Assembly (NCBI GenBank): GCA_963920575.1
Contig: OY986967.1
Location: forward strand, 18,642,094 to 18,706,093
Source: Narthecium ossifragum
Lineage: Eukaryota; Streptophyta; Magnoliopsida; Dioscoreales; Nartheciaceae
Reading direction: 5' to 3'
DNA length: 64,000 bases
This document shows, piece by piece, positions 45,266 to 56,500 of the stretch. The number at the start of each line of letters is the position of its first letter. The first letter of the stretch is position 1. A program made the translations under genes and the position numbers. Below the pieces are notes generated by a model. It worked only from the letters and a program-made list of their open reading frames with translations, did no database searches and had not been told where the DNA came from.

Positions 45266-45508
45266 ATACTTGGTGAGAGTTTGCACCCACTAGTGGTGCA
45301 GCTGAAGCATGATCATGCAGCCAATATTACTGGGATGCTCCTGGAGATGGATCAGACAGAAGTTCTGCATCTGCTGGAGTCGCCAGAGGCCTTGAAATTG
45401 AAGGTTGCAGAAGCTATGGAGGTTCTGAGGACAGTCACGCAGCAGCAGCCTAATGCTCCTTCTAATGAACTGGCTGCCCTATCCTTAAATGATGGTATTG
45501 TCTCTTAA
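45266..45508 (+). pseudogene. C-terminal MLLE (PABC) domain of a poly(A)-binding protein
   Basis: After a pyrimidine-rich acceptor ('cttctctttttag', AG at 45264-45265) an 80-codon exon reads ILGESLHPLVVQLKHDHAAN, then ITGMLLEMDQTEVLHLLE, SPEALKLKVAEAMEVLRTV and ends LAALSLNDGIVS-stop. This is the MLLE peptide-binding domain of cytoplasmic poly(A)-binding proteins, with the diagnostic GMLLE. The domain is uninterrupted and keeps its natural end, but the four RNA-recognition motifs are not found upstream (only the unknown exon, then the gap). It could be the last exon of a gene that extends across the gap, or a captured or translocated fragment; I favour a fragment. Confidence 0.82.
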
Positions 45509-46471
45509 GAGTCTAGGAGTCTTAGATAGTCGAGTCCGTCTACTTTTGTTGGATTCTTCGATTTAGGCAGATTTATTTTGTGGTTGATATTGTACTTCTC
45601 ATAGGAGTTTGTTGTCAGGTAGTAGATTCTGAATCTTTCCATGAATGTTACTTATTGCAACTTGTTTTCTATACTCCTGCATTAAAAATCAATTGGTGAT
45701 TATGAGTATGCAATCCATTAGCCACTCATGTGATGCATTCAGGCTTTACATCGGATAATGATTTATTTGCCTTGAATGTTATTTGTAGGCAATTCTGAGA
45801 TGCATTTAAGAAACAATAACGCCGTGAATTTACTCAGATTTCATCTTAAAATTTAGTATACTCAGATTTCATCTTACAATTTAGTAAAGAGCATTATATG
45901 CGATAAGGAGTCAAGGATTAAACAGATTCGTGAGAGGCATTCAAGAATTTAAAGCTTATATGTGGACATCACTAATCCTTCATCTTCACCTTTGACTACT
46001 TTTAAGTTCAATTTGCTTTCAGCAACATGAAGAGTGACGTCTTATGCAACCATTCTTTGTAATTATTTCAATTTTGAATGACATTGCTACTGAATTTTGA
46101 TATGTGCGATCATTTATGAAAATTCACTTTCCATTTTCCATTTTCTACTTTCCACTTTTCAGCTAGTTGACTTAGCTTGATTGTAATCTTTACAAGAATA
46201 GCGTTTTGCAATTGTTTCAATTTTGAATGACATATTTTCAATGGCATTGTGACTGAATTTTGATGTGTGTGATCATTTATGAAAATTCACTCTCCACTTT
46301 TCACTTTCCACTTTTCATGTATAATTGGTTTAGTTTGGTAGCAATCTTTATGTGAGTCAAAATTGTGAAAGACATTGAAGAGTGAAAAATGAATCTTGTA
46401 GTATTATACTATTACGTTGGAAGTGTTGACGTGGAAATCTTGCCGTAGATCGGCAATGGTCAAACTTAGTC
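45509..46471 (+). other. 3'-flank of the PABP fragment, with a tandem duplication
   Basis: T-rich DNA that could include a 3' untranslated region. Two imperfect units of about 150 bp start near 46060 and 46210, each with 'tttcaattttgaatgacat', 'gatcatttatgaaaattcac' and repeated 'tccacttttca'. No gene seen. Confidence 0.6.
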
Positions 46472-46474
46472 TTA

Positions 46475-49221
46475 GAGGGCGGCTGTTTCGCTGGAATGGA
46501 ATGTGATTCCAGTGGAATGGAATGTAATGTCATTTTTACTGTTTATTTGGTGGTGATGAAATGAAATGGAATGTCATTTTTGTTGTTTGTTTGGTGTTGG
46601 AATGGAAACAAAATCCAGTGATTTTTTCAGTTTTTGTGTTTGTTTCGCGATAGAATGGGGGATATGGTCACCCCTGAATACTAGTGGTGAGAATACCACC
46701 ATGTATTCCGATTTTGATATTTATTAAACTTTTTATGACATTAATAATATGATATAATTGTGATATTTGGATATCTATGTTGATGAAAATATAATCACTT
46801 CAGAATTTCTTTGTTTTTTATTTTTTTTGTTTTTGTAATCATATTTGATGTTGGAGAAGGAAATTTATTGACCAAGCTATTTTTTCATTCGATGATGATA
46901 ATCAATTTTATTGACGGAATATTTAAGTTCTGAATACGTAAGATGATGTTAATCAAAATTATAACACCCATGTACAAAAAAAAAAAACTCGTGTACAATA
47001 TTGTCTCTTCAATCTAAAACAAGTACACATTTAAACCGCATTGAATGAGAAACAAATATACATGGAATTGCAAGTATACATGGAATTACAAGTATATAAT
47101 CACCATCAATATAAATATTGTCTCTTCAATCTGAAACCCGTGTCCCGTGCCTACGACACGAATATTTAGGATTTCTTTTAGAAAATTTCGACAAAACCTC
47201 CCCTGTACCGAGAGCTAAATGAGTCGATTCTACAACATTCCTTAAATAGAAAAAATAAATCACAGTATAAAAGGGGCGAACATTATCCCCGGGGCAAACC
47301 TTGTCCCCCCACAAACTTGCGGTTCAGGATCATTTCGAAACTGAATTGCCTGATCTTTTATCACTAGCGTAGGAATGTGCTAGGATAGTAATATAGTATA
47401 GTTGCATTCTGTATATAGGTGGATCTTTGAATGAAACATCTTATCGAGTATTTCAAATTTTTTCCAGTTCCAGCAGGTGATATTAAAAAATTAAAACCAA
47501 CAGTGAAACAATCGGAATTTGTGAGCTGTTAATTACTACTGAGGTGATGTTAACAACCAGAGCACCTCTTAGAATTAATATGATCTTAACAACAATCCCA
47601 CACTGAAACTAACACCATCCTATCATGCTGATCAAGTAGAAATTTTTTGCGTGTTTGATAACAAGCTCAATAAAGAATCATGCCATTCATCCAAATTAGC
47701 TACCTACTCTGTATATCAATAATCTACTGAAGAGTTTGATTCTGGATATTTTTTAATAGGATTGTACATTAGTACACCCACTAAGGTTAGTCAACCAATT
47801 AGCGGTTCTTACAATGAAACGTGTAGACTAAGGACAGAGAGGTACCCATTAACAAGCTAAGGAGCTGAGGGAAGAGCTCAGCTTCCCTGAGCTTAATGAT
47901 CTCTGAAGAGGTGGAGTCCATGGTCTGAGAGGAAACCATCATCTTGGATACCAGCCACTCAATCTCCCTCCTGTTCTTCTCCACCTTCACATAGTCCACC
48001 CCATTTGCCTCCTGCTTCCTTAGCATGCCCACTCTCCTCTCATGCTCCATCTTAATCCTCTCAGAACCCTGTTTCATATCAAAAGGATCTCACAAACATA
48101 AGAGGACTGTATAGCATTGAATCACAAGACAACAACTTGGAAAAGCTGGGGAAAATGAATCAAAGTTGATGCTTAAAGTTGGCAGTGTGCAGGAAATCAG
48201 AGATAGAAAAGTAGCAAAAAGAGATGGGATTAAGAAAAGGATGCAAACAATGTACCTTCACATCAAGGTAGAGCTTCTTCTCCCAAGCATAGAGCTTATC
48301 CACAGTAGAGGAGTGGCTTATACTGAGAATACCAGCTCCACCACCAGTAGCATCTCTTAAGGCTAAGGCATTCTCTTCTCCTAATCTCCCAAACTTAGTG
48401 AAACCATTTGTCTTGGAGTTGGATCCCCAAGACCACAGCATTGGGTTCAAGCTCCTCCCATAGCTACACACTTTGCTTGCTTAAGAACAGAGTAGAACCA
48501 TTTGTCTTGGAGTGCCTCCAATAGGAAGGAGAGCCGGGTGCCGGCGTCGGCCGCCTTCAGGAAGTACTCGTCGAGATCTTTGACGATCTCGGAGAGTTCC
48601 TTCCAGCCTCTGGGGACGACCACCATGGCGAGCTCGCTGGTTGAATCCTTGGAGTACGTGCTGACCACGGAAGGCAGTGGTACCACCGCTGGAACCACTG
48701 TGACCTCCGTGACCTCCGACACGCTGGTGGCCGCCTCCTCCCACTCTTCCTCGGTGACTGAACGAGAGGAAGGTGGGGCGAATGGGTCCCAAAAATCCCA
48801 GCTTGATGACGCCGGAGGCGGCGGGGGTGGAGGGAGTATTGGGGAAGCGGTGATTGATGACGAAGCCCACATGTCGGAGCTTGGGCTCATCGGAGGATGT
48901 GCTGGTCGTGGTAGTGAAGGAGACCGACCAGGCGGTGGCGGTGATCGATGACGAAGCCCACATGTCAGTAGCGAAGACCTTAGGTGAGGAAGAGCGCGAG
49001 AGATGATGGCGGCTAGGGTCGTCCGCGAGATCAAAGTGGCATTCAAGGGTTGGAAGAGAGAGTCGATGGAAAAATGAGCTTGAATGTGTTTCTGGCCAAA
49101 TTTTGATCAGAAATATTTCACTAAAATGAGGGTGAATGGAATGGATTGGAAATGATTTGGAACGGAGTGGAAACAAATAACCTAAGAATTGGAATGGCAT
49201 TCCAATGAAACAAACAACCCC
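46475..49221. mobile_element. DNA transposon (PIF/Harbinger-like ends), 2747 bp, carrying a DUF632 gene fragment
   Basis: The left end GAGGGCGGCTGTTTCGCTGG and the complement of the right end GGGGTTGTTTGTTTCATTGG are imperfect inverted repeats, extended by 'aatgg.at..cattcc' words. TTA flanks both ends (46472-46474, 49222-49224). No transposase is visible, so it is non-autonomous. 'ggatatggtcacccc' near the left end is shared, in complement, with the transposon at 20683-21582. The interior holds a host gene fragment with its intron. An hAT-like origin is not excluded. Confidence 0.72.
47846..49046 (-). pseudogene. Captured fragment of a DUF630/DUF632 (bZIP-like) plant gene, intron retained
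   Basis: On the minus strand the frame reads SWDFWDPFAPPSSRS, then ELAMVVVPRGWKELSEIVKD, LDEYFLKAADAGTRLSFLLE, and after a one-base frameshift near 48470 CSYGRSLNPMLWSWGSNSKT, then SHSSTVDKLYAWEKKLYLDV. A GT..AG intron (48069-48255) follows. The next exon continues IKMEHERRVGMLRKQEANGV, DYVKVEKNRREIEWLVSKMM and SSEIIKLREAELFPQLLSLL. These are hallmarks of plant DUF630/DUF632 proteins (rice REL2 family). A splice-donor-like GT stands at the end of the second exon (47845), so the capture includes genomic intron sequence. The 49046 start is only the first ATG in the open frame; the true N-terminus is missing. Confidence 0.9.
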
Positions 49222-49224
49222 TTA

Positions 49225-50095
49225 ATATTAAAATCAGGGATATGATAAGGTTTAAATTTCTTTAAACTATGTTCGAACATAGGTGTATTTTTAAAGGAAA
49301 AAGATGATCAAGTTTAATTAAATTAAATTAAATAGAATGACAGTAAAGAGAATTGAAAGTAAGTCTAGATTATGCTGTGAATAAAATCTAAATTAATCTA
49401 AAATTAACTTAACTAACTAATTAAACTAGATGAATTTAAAACAGTAACTGGAAAGATAAAGAACATAAACTACTTATTTTAACCTAATTAAATCTAAATT
49501 ATCTCTAAATTAAATCTACAATCGGAAAGCAAAGAAACAGCCTTAATATAACTAGTTAACTTAATCTAAAAGTTAATCTAAACTAATTAAAATTAAATTA
49601 CCTTAAATTAAAGGCTAAAAACACTTTACTACTCTCTAATTTGGGAAATATTCAATTTGGAGCATATATTTTAAAACCGCTCAAAATGAACCCTACATTA
49701 TCAATGACTTATATTTTAGACCATGTATATGGATGTCGTTAGGTGAAGTTGACGGCAAACCGGTCACGTGACCGGTTTTGGTTCCACGTGACCGGTTTTG
49801 ACCTCCCTCTCTCGCGTCGTTAAAGGCAGTTTTGACCTCTCTCGCGCCATTATAACCGTCGTTAACCCCATTAGCTAGGGTTCCAACGATCTCTCCAACA
49901 TGAAGGGAAATCTGCGGCAAATCGGAGGGAATCACCAAATGACGGCAAGCACAGAGGTAAGGTAGTGTTTTGGCCCATTAAATTGTTGGAATCCTCCATC
50001 TATTGTTCCTCCGATCGCCTGTTCTTTCTCCCTCGATGAGACCTCCATCCATTCCAATCATCTGCGTTTGATTGGATGCATTGGTGGTCAGATCG
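49225..50095. other. AT-rich DNA and MULE-like end upstream of the GRF gene
   Basis: 49260-49600 is built of 'aattaaa/ctaa' words. 49600-49800 has a MITE/MULE-like pattern ('aatttgggaaatattcaatt', 'acggcaaaccggtcacgtga'), resembling the MITEs at 34494 and 38540. The sequence 49850-50095 may be the 5' leader of the GRF gene. Confidence 0.45.
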
Positions 50096-50693
50096 ATGTC
50101 AGCGAAATCACCATCGGAGGGGAGCTCTAACCTCAGTGGAGGTTCAGTCACCACGTCAAGGAGGGAAGATCACCTTTGTCACTGTGGAGTGAAGGCCACG
50201 CTAAGGACTTCATGGACAGCATCAAATCCTTGAAGGAGGTTCTTAGGCTGTGCAATTTATCAAGTAAGGGGAATTTTTAGCAACTTGTTGGTTTCCCAAA
50301 CAGTTGGAGCTCACCCAATCATTTCTTTTTTTCCTCTCAAATACTGGTTGTTGCAACACACCCAATCATTTGCTTTGTCCCTTGTAGGATGGTGGCTGCA
50401 ACTTCTTTAAGTGGTTTGATTCGGACATAGGTGAGCACGACAAAGATGTTGTTATCAAGGACTTGAAGGATAAGCTGCAAAAAATTAAGGCAAGGCTCGA
50501 TTCTTATTACGCAAAGGAGGAGAAGGCTATGGCAAATGTGCAAGCCATCAAGAATTGCATGGATGATAAAGACGAGTTAATTGCTATGCTTGAGCTGCAG
50601 AATGGTCAATTAAAGTCTAGAGTCAAAACATATTTCATTGTTTTGGTGTTGTCTTGGATATTGGGAATTATACTAGTTTATTCCTCTGTTTGA
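50096..50693 (+). pseudogene. GRF-type zinc-finger protein with C-terminal membrane segment, one nonsense codon
   Basis: Exon 1 (50096-50263) encodes a Ser-rich leader and the first half of a GRF zinc finger (LCHCGVKATLRTSWTASNP, then RRFLGC). A GT..AG intron (50264-50387) is in phase 0. Exon 2 begins DGGCNFFKWFDSDIGEHDKD, completing the finger, then a charged coiled coil (LKDKLQKIKARLDSYYAKEE) and a hydrophobic tail (YFIVLVLSWILGIILVYSSV) that looks like a membrane anchor. The only lesion is TGA at 50231-50233, where the family has the glycine of NPGRRF (GGA to TGA). GRF fingers bind nucleic acid; plant copies like this are multi-copy and often linked with MULEs. The gene is closely followed by the Athila LTR at 50937. 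Confidence 0.85.
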
Positions 50694-50936
50694 GTGTATG
50701 TCTCTAGTTCTTTGGATGATAAGAATTTCCTTGCAATTAACTGGAGAATAGTCAATTTATACAAGTTTCTACCAATTTTGGATCAATGTTAACTAAGACA
50801 TGCAATTCCTTGCAATTAGCTGTGTATAGTGTTTGGTGTTGTGTGCATATAGGTTTGTACCAAAAATGGGTTAATATTTTGTACCAATTTTGGATCACTA
50901 ACTACAGGAAATACATAACTCACAAGCAGGTATATC

Positions 50937-52387
50937 TGATGAGTGCATGAAAGTGCACTCTGAACAGTACTATAACCATCTCAATTGCTAGATTATTATC
51001 CTTAATCAACATCTTTATTACTATTTTTATATCTCTATATTGCTTCACATAGTTGTTTGGAAAATGCAGAAAAAAGGAGCAAAGAAGCTGAAAAGATTAC
51101 ATGGATCAACTTGAAAGATTAAACTGTACCTGCTCATGAAGAACCAGATTATGGACCATATATGATTCGAAAGCTCTTGAAGTTTAGTTTCTGGAGAATT
51201 TTACTGTTCGTGATTTCGAGTTTCATAGAGGAAGTTACGGCAATTTTAGTACCAACGGCGCAGTCTGGATGGCAAAACAGTAAATACTCAGGTAGTCAGA
51301 TCGATCGCACACCTGGAGAGGAATCGATCGGACTCGGGAATTAAATCCTGACAGAACGTATGCTTTTCGGATGATCACAGAAGGATCGATCCTCCTTTCA
51401 CTCGAGAATTTTGAGGAGAAGGATCGATCCTCCTTCTATGGAAGGATCGATCCAACTGAGACGGATCCATCCAACCATCCCTCCAACTGAGAGGGATCGA
51501 TCCTACTTTTCCAGTGAAGAAAATCAACGGTTTAAATCTAATCCGAGGATGGAGAGACTTTGGGATATAAATAGGAAACTTAGGGTTAATCAAGGGGGGA
51601 CTTTTGGCAGCGTTTGGAGGAGAGGAGGCTGGTTCAAGGCTTGGTTTTCTTCTATTATTTCTTCTTTATTTCTTCATTAGTTTTGTTGCCCTCATGACAA
51701 ACATGAGTGGGTAGTTCTTCTCTAATGTACCGATGTAGCCCTAACTGAATCATTCTATGTTATTGGATCATGTTTATTTAATCAGTTTATATTTCTTGTT
51801 TCGTTCATTATTATAACTGAGATCTTAAATACCTTTATCTGGCCAATAGAAGAATTATAGATTATTTTATGTGAGATTGAGCGAGGGTTCATTCCCTAAT
51901 CTTGCAGGATCTATGAATGAATGAGTTTATGTCAAAGCCGGGTTCAAGCTAAGACTATTCTTGGTTCATGATTGTTCTTCATATCTTAATGGATTCTTGG
52001 TTAACACTTGGTTATGGGTTCATTAACTAGGGCTAATTGGGGGTACTTGGTGTAGACCGCGATCGAACGGATCATCGTACCGGAAGAACGAGCCCTTGGA
52101 ATTAAACTGAGATCTTGATTGATTCAATGCATAGAATGAGGATGTTATGGTGAAATCGGAACCTTAGTATTCATCCATCATATTTCCATCATTTTCTTAT
52201 TTCGTTATTAGATCATCTATTTTCGAGACTTCATATTTCTTTTTTTCTTTTTTTATTTTCTTTCTTTTCTGTTCTTTAGCGTTTTAGTCTAATAATCTCT
52301 ACAAATCTCTGTGGGTATGATACTCGTCTTGCTGCTATACTGATCACACCGATTCGTATACTTGCGAGATATAAAATTTATTCATCA
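50937..52387 (+). mobile_element. 5' LTR of the Athila-type element, 1451 bp
   Basis: It starts TGATGAGTGCATGAAAGTGC and ends TTTATTCATCA. The upstream half follows family B (for example 'acctgctcatgaagaaccag', 'taatccgaggatggagagac') up to a TATA box (TATAAATA, 51566-51573). Downstream of it the sequence is different from family B. GATCGATC-type palindromes lie at 51298-51505. Confidence 0.9.
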
Positions 52388-52393
52388 AGTTTT

Positions 52394-52411
52394 TGGCGCA
52401 GTTGCCGGGGA
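52394..52411 (+). promoter_or_regulatory. Primer-binding site for tRNA-Asp
   Basis: TGGCGCAGTTGCCGGGGA, six bases after the LTR end, is complementary to the 3' end of plant tRNA-Asp with one mismatch (CAG for CCG). Use of tRNA-Asp is usual for Athila elements. Confidence 0.88.
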
Positions 52412-52529
52412 TTTGATTAGAGTTTTTTAGTAGTGAATGCAAGGTCGCCGATCACGGAAAGAAAAGTTGTTGCCCTTGAACGATAAAGTAGATTAACTTG
52501 GTTGGAAGAAGAGATCTAAAAAAGATAGC

Positions 52530-52811
52530 ATGTCCACATCAGATCTAGGAGTTCAAGAGGAGGAACAAGAGGAGATGGAGCTTAATAACAATGTACGTCC
52601 TTTAGAGGAGTACGCGAGGCCTACTATTTATACCTCACCTTCGTGCATTGCATTAACTACAGAGGCTAGGAATTATGAACTTAAAAATCTACATTTTTCT
52701 ATGCTTCCTGAATTTCTTGGTTTACCTTCTGAAGATGCACTAACGTTTGTGAAAGATTATTATGCTACTATTCAGACTTTTCCTCTAGGTGGCATTACTG
52801 AAGATCAACTG
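52530..52811 (+). pseudogene. Athila-type gag, N-terminal part
   Basis: The ATG at 52530 opens an acidic leader (QEEEQEEMELNNNVRPLEEY), then LKNLHFSMLPEFLGLPSEDA and TFVKDYYATIQTFPLGGITE, the start of an Athila capsid domain. The frame is cut by a family-A solo LTR at 52812 and continues at 55151. This part carries no stop of its own. Confidence 0.85.
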
Positions 52812-55145
52812 TGTGAGGACCCGTCCCTCTACCCCTGTGGCTCGTTGTGGACCGCAAGGGCAATTTAGTAAATTGCGTTTTGTTGGTTTGTTTCACACCC
52901 GCGTGTGCACACACTGGTCTTGTATGTGTTAGTGTTTGTTTAGAACGGCTAGGTGGACCCGGGATCGGAAGATCCCAGCTCGGGCGCGCGAAAGCTTGCC
53001 TTTGGGCAGCTGACGACCCTTGAGCGATCGATCGCTCCTTGGGACGATCGATCGGACTCGTGAGCGAGTCGATTTGTTTTGATCCGGGGCGAGAACGATC
53101 GATCGCTCCTTGGAGCGACCGATCGGACTCGCGTCGGTGGCTTTTCTGCTTCGCGAGGACGGCCACCGCTGGTCGTCGCTCTCCTCTGTCAGAGGGGGGA
53201 GGACTTTCCCTCCCCTCCCCTCACTTTCTCCCCCTTTCCCCGGCTTTCCCCTCCCCCTTTCCCCTCCTTTCTTCCCCTCCTCTTCCTTCTTCTCCTCTCT
53301 TTCTTCTTCCTTCCTTCTTTCTCTCCCAAGGCTCTGTTCTTCCCCTGTTCCGGCAGCCAACCTTCCTCACCTCCGTTCTCCCTCCTCCGGACATCTTTTT
53401 CGGCGTTCTAAGGCTCGTTGGATCCATGACAATGAAAGGAAGATCCCTGAAGTGGTTTGGAAGCTTCTTAGTGATCAAATCGCAGGGAATCAGCCGAGGA
53501 AAGCGCAGCTAGGTAGGGTTATACCTACTGATGTTTATTTCTGGTGTTCTTGAGATCTAGCCGTTGGATCTTGTTGATCCTTATTTTGTTGGATTCCTTA
53601 TGCCAATTAGAATTACTGATTTAAGTTTCATGTTAATCAGTTGAGATTTGAGTAGGTGTTATGCATGATTAGTCTCGGATTTCTGGTTTTCTGCTGTTCT
53701 TGAAGAACAGCCGGCTTGCGGCGAGTTTTTCGGCCGGTATGTACATGATCTTGGCTTTTGATAAACATAATCGTTGTGCATCTACTCGTTAGCTTTCCAT
53801 TCCATCTTATTTCGTATTTATCCGATTTTTGTACGATTTGTTATGAATTGTTTGCTGGAGGGCTGCGTTGCAGCAATTAAATTGGTAAGTGAGTTGATTA
53901 GCGGTTTTGATTTGTATTTTCCCGTTAATCCACCCGTTAGATGATTATGAATTTTTGATATGTTGATCCTGGTATATACACCTACTGGTGACTAAGTTGG
54001 ATCTTGAATCCGACATCGTTTGGACGTCGGATCGACGGGATCGATTATCCCCTAAGTGGTGGTTTTGGGTGTTTGAATATAATATTATATTTCGGAATAT
54101 AATATTATATTGTTTACTGTTCATCAGCGGTTTTTGGGGTTGCTTCCCGTTGCAGAAGTTCGCGGTTGACGGTCGTGGTACCGTCGTAATGCCGGGACCC
54201 GCTGCGGATCGGCTGACAGCGGTTGGTAGTACCGCTGCAGCGATCCAGTAGACTTATATGATGCTTGACATACTGTTGCATGCTTTGTTTCTTATCTGTG
54301 TATGTCATAGCATGCATTGTTGATTTGTGCATTAGTTGCATTGGTTAGGGCGTGTGTGATCCTTGGGTCGCCGTCCCGAGGCTGGAAGCTCGGACTTAGC
54401 CCTAGGTCCGGGGTTGGGTTGTTTGGACCCGGTTTGAATTGTGGTGTCCAGTCGATTCGATGATAAGCTTAGATGACTGGTACACTGGTTGCTTGATGAT
54501 GGTAGAGGTCGTGTCGGCCTTGAGTCGGATGCTGAGGTGTAGCCGGTGTCCCACTGTGCTGACCCGGAGAGTAGTGAAGTTGCCTACTCAGCTTGTGTGT
54601 CGCCAGTGTTGTTCCTGTCATTGAGTGCTGCTCCTAAGCCTCAGGGACACGTGGTGGGGTTATGGGACCCCTGTATACACCCAGGTCCTACTTAAGAGCG
54701 ACACTGTTGCGTTTTCCTCTTCCCTCTGTGTGTCGTAGTGTAGATCCCTACTGAGCTTAGTGCTCACTCCTACCCGGGCTGCGTTTTGCAGGTGCAGCCG
54801 TCAGTTCTTCTTCTGTGGCCCCTACCGGGAAGTTGGTCCGCGGTGCGGCGGCGCCTGGTGGCAATATTTACTGCTTTTACCCTTATGTTAGTTAGTCTCC
54901 TACGGGAGTGATGTTGTATTTTTTTTGGATCTTCCCCTCTCCGAGGATTTGTATATTAAACTTTTTTGAGTTTTAAATCTGTGGTTCGAGGATATAATAT
55001 TGTCTTTTTAATTTGGGGTTTTTGATGATTTGCTAAGGAGACCAATAGGTTAGAGGGAACCCTCGCCAGCTTTGTTTTCCGCGTTTGTTAGGCTCCGGTT
55101 CGCGTCGCCCGGCCCGGTTGGGCTTTCGCGGGTCGGGGCGCGACA
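52812..55145 (+). mobile_element. Solo LTR, family A, 2334 bp
   Basis: It starts TGTGAGGACCCG and ends GGGGCGCGACA, with perfect 5-bp duplication AACTG at 52807-52811 and 55146-55150. The host gag frame is continuous across the two flanks. It includes a palindrome cluster (CGATCGATCG type) at 53025-53125 and a C/T-rich stretch 53190-53340 that produces long chance frames. Confidence 0.96.
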
Positions 55146-55150
55146 AACTG

Positions 55151-56500
55151 AGGATGCGATGTTTTCCTTATACCTTGAAGGATAAAGCGAAGAGATGGCT
55201 GATGTCATTGCCTCCTAGATCACTAACTACTTGGGATGCAATTTGTAAAAAGTTTATTAGCAAATTTTATTCTCATGCCATGACTACTAACTTGAGAAGG
55301 CAAATTCCAAATTTTCAGCAATCTGATGGAGAACCATTCCATGAAGCATGGGCTAGATTTAAAATGCTTTTGATGCAATGTCCCCATAATAATTATTCTT
55401 TAGAAAATCAGAAGCAATATTTCTATGATGGACTAAATCTTCCTTGTCAGACTATAGCAGATAATGCTGCAGGTGGAGCGATGTTCAAAAGGACACCACC
55501 AGAGGCATATGAAATTTATGAGATGTTAGGATCAAACTCGCAGCAGAGAGACACGAGGAATAAGGCGAGAGGCATCTATGAACTTAACCAGAACGACGAT
55601 TTGGCAAGGCAAATCACAGCCCTCAACAAGAAGATGGACACGTTGATGTCCATACAAGCAAAACCGGTTGAGGTTTGTTCAATTTGCAATATTGTTGGTC
55701 ATAGGTTTGATTCATGTCCTTCTGGTAATGAATTTCCTGAATATGTGCAAAAACAAGCTAATTTGATGAATGCTTATAACCCGTGACCTAGATTTGATCC
55801 TTATGCAAATACATACAATCCTGGTTAGAGGGAGCATCCGAATTTTTCATGGAAAAATAATGCTAATGCTAGTATGCCTTCTGCTAATCAGTCTAACCCA
55901 CATGTTAAGTCGTCTTTGGAAGCGACTATGTTAGCTTTTATGCAGAAAATAGACTCAAAGATGGAAAAACAAGATTCGGTCATTTCTCAACATGATGCGG
56001 TACTGAAGAATGTTGCAGCATCCATTGGGAAATTGGAAGTTCAAGTGGGACAACTTGCTGATGCTGTAAGAGCCCATGTTCCAGGCAAATTTCCGAGCCA
56101 ACCTGAGCATTCAAAAGCGGTCACAGTTCTTCGTTCAGGTAAGATAATTGATAATAAGATTAATGCTGAAGTTATTGATGAGTGTCATGATGATGAAAGT
56201 GATGAAGTTGAAAAGGAGGAACCCTCGAAAAGGCCATCACTGGCCACATCTACTTCTGAGTATGAAAAGAAAGCGGATGCAGTCCCGGAGGTGCATCTCA
56301 AAATCCCTGCACCATATGTACCACCAATTCCGTTTCCAAGCCGCCTGAAGAAAGCCAAAATGGATAAGTCTTATTCTGAAATTTATAATATTTTATCTAA
56401 AGGTAATGTGAACTTGCCACTGCTTGATGTGATTAGGAGCATGCCAACCTTTCCAAAGTTCTTCAAGGAATTAAGTATGTATAAGCGTAAGTATGAGCCG
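55151..56500 (+). pseudogene. Athila-type gag, C-terminal part with zinc knuckle
   Basis: The frame resumes with the retrotransposon gag core (RCFPYTLKDKAKRWLMSLPP, TTWDAICKKFISKFY, LRRQIPNFQQSDGEPFHEAW). A CCHC knuckle CSICNIVGHRFDSC lies at 55675-55717. In-frame stops at 55784-55786 (TGA) and 55826-55828 (TAG) interrupt a Pro/Asn-rich linker; the frame then runs through a coiled-coil stretch (MEKQDSVISQHDAVLKNVAA) and an acidic linker toward protease. It would package element RNA. Confidence 0.88.
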
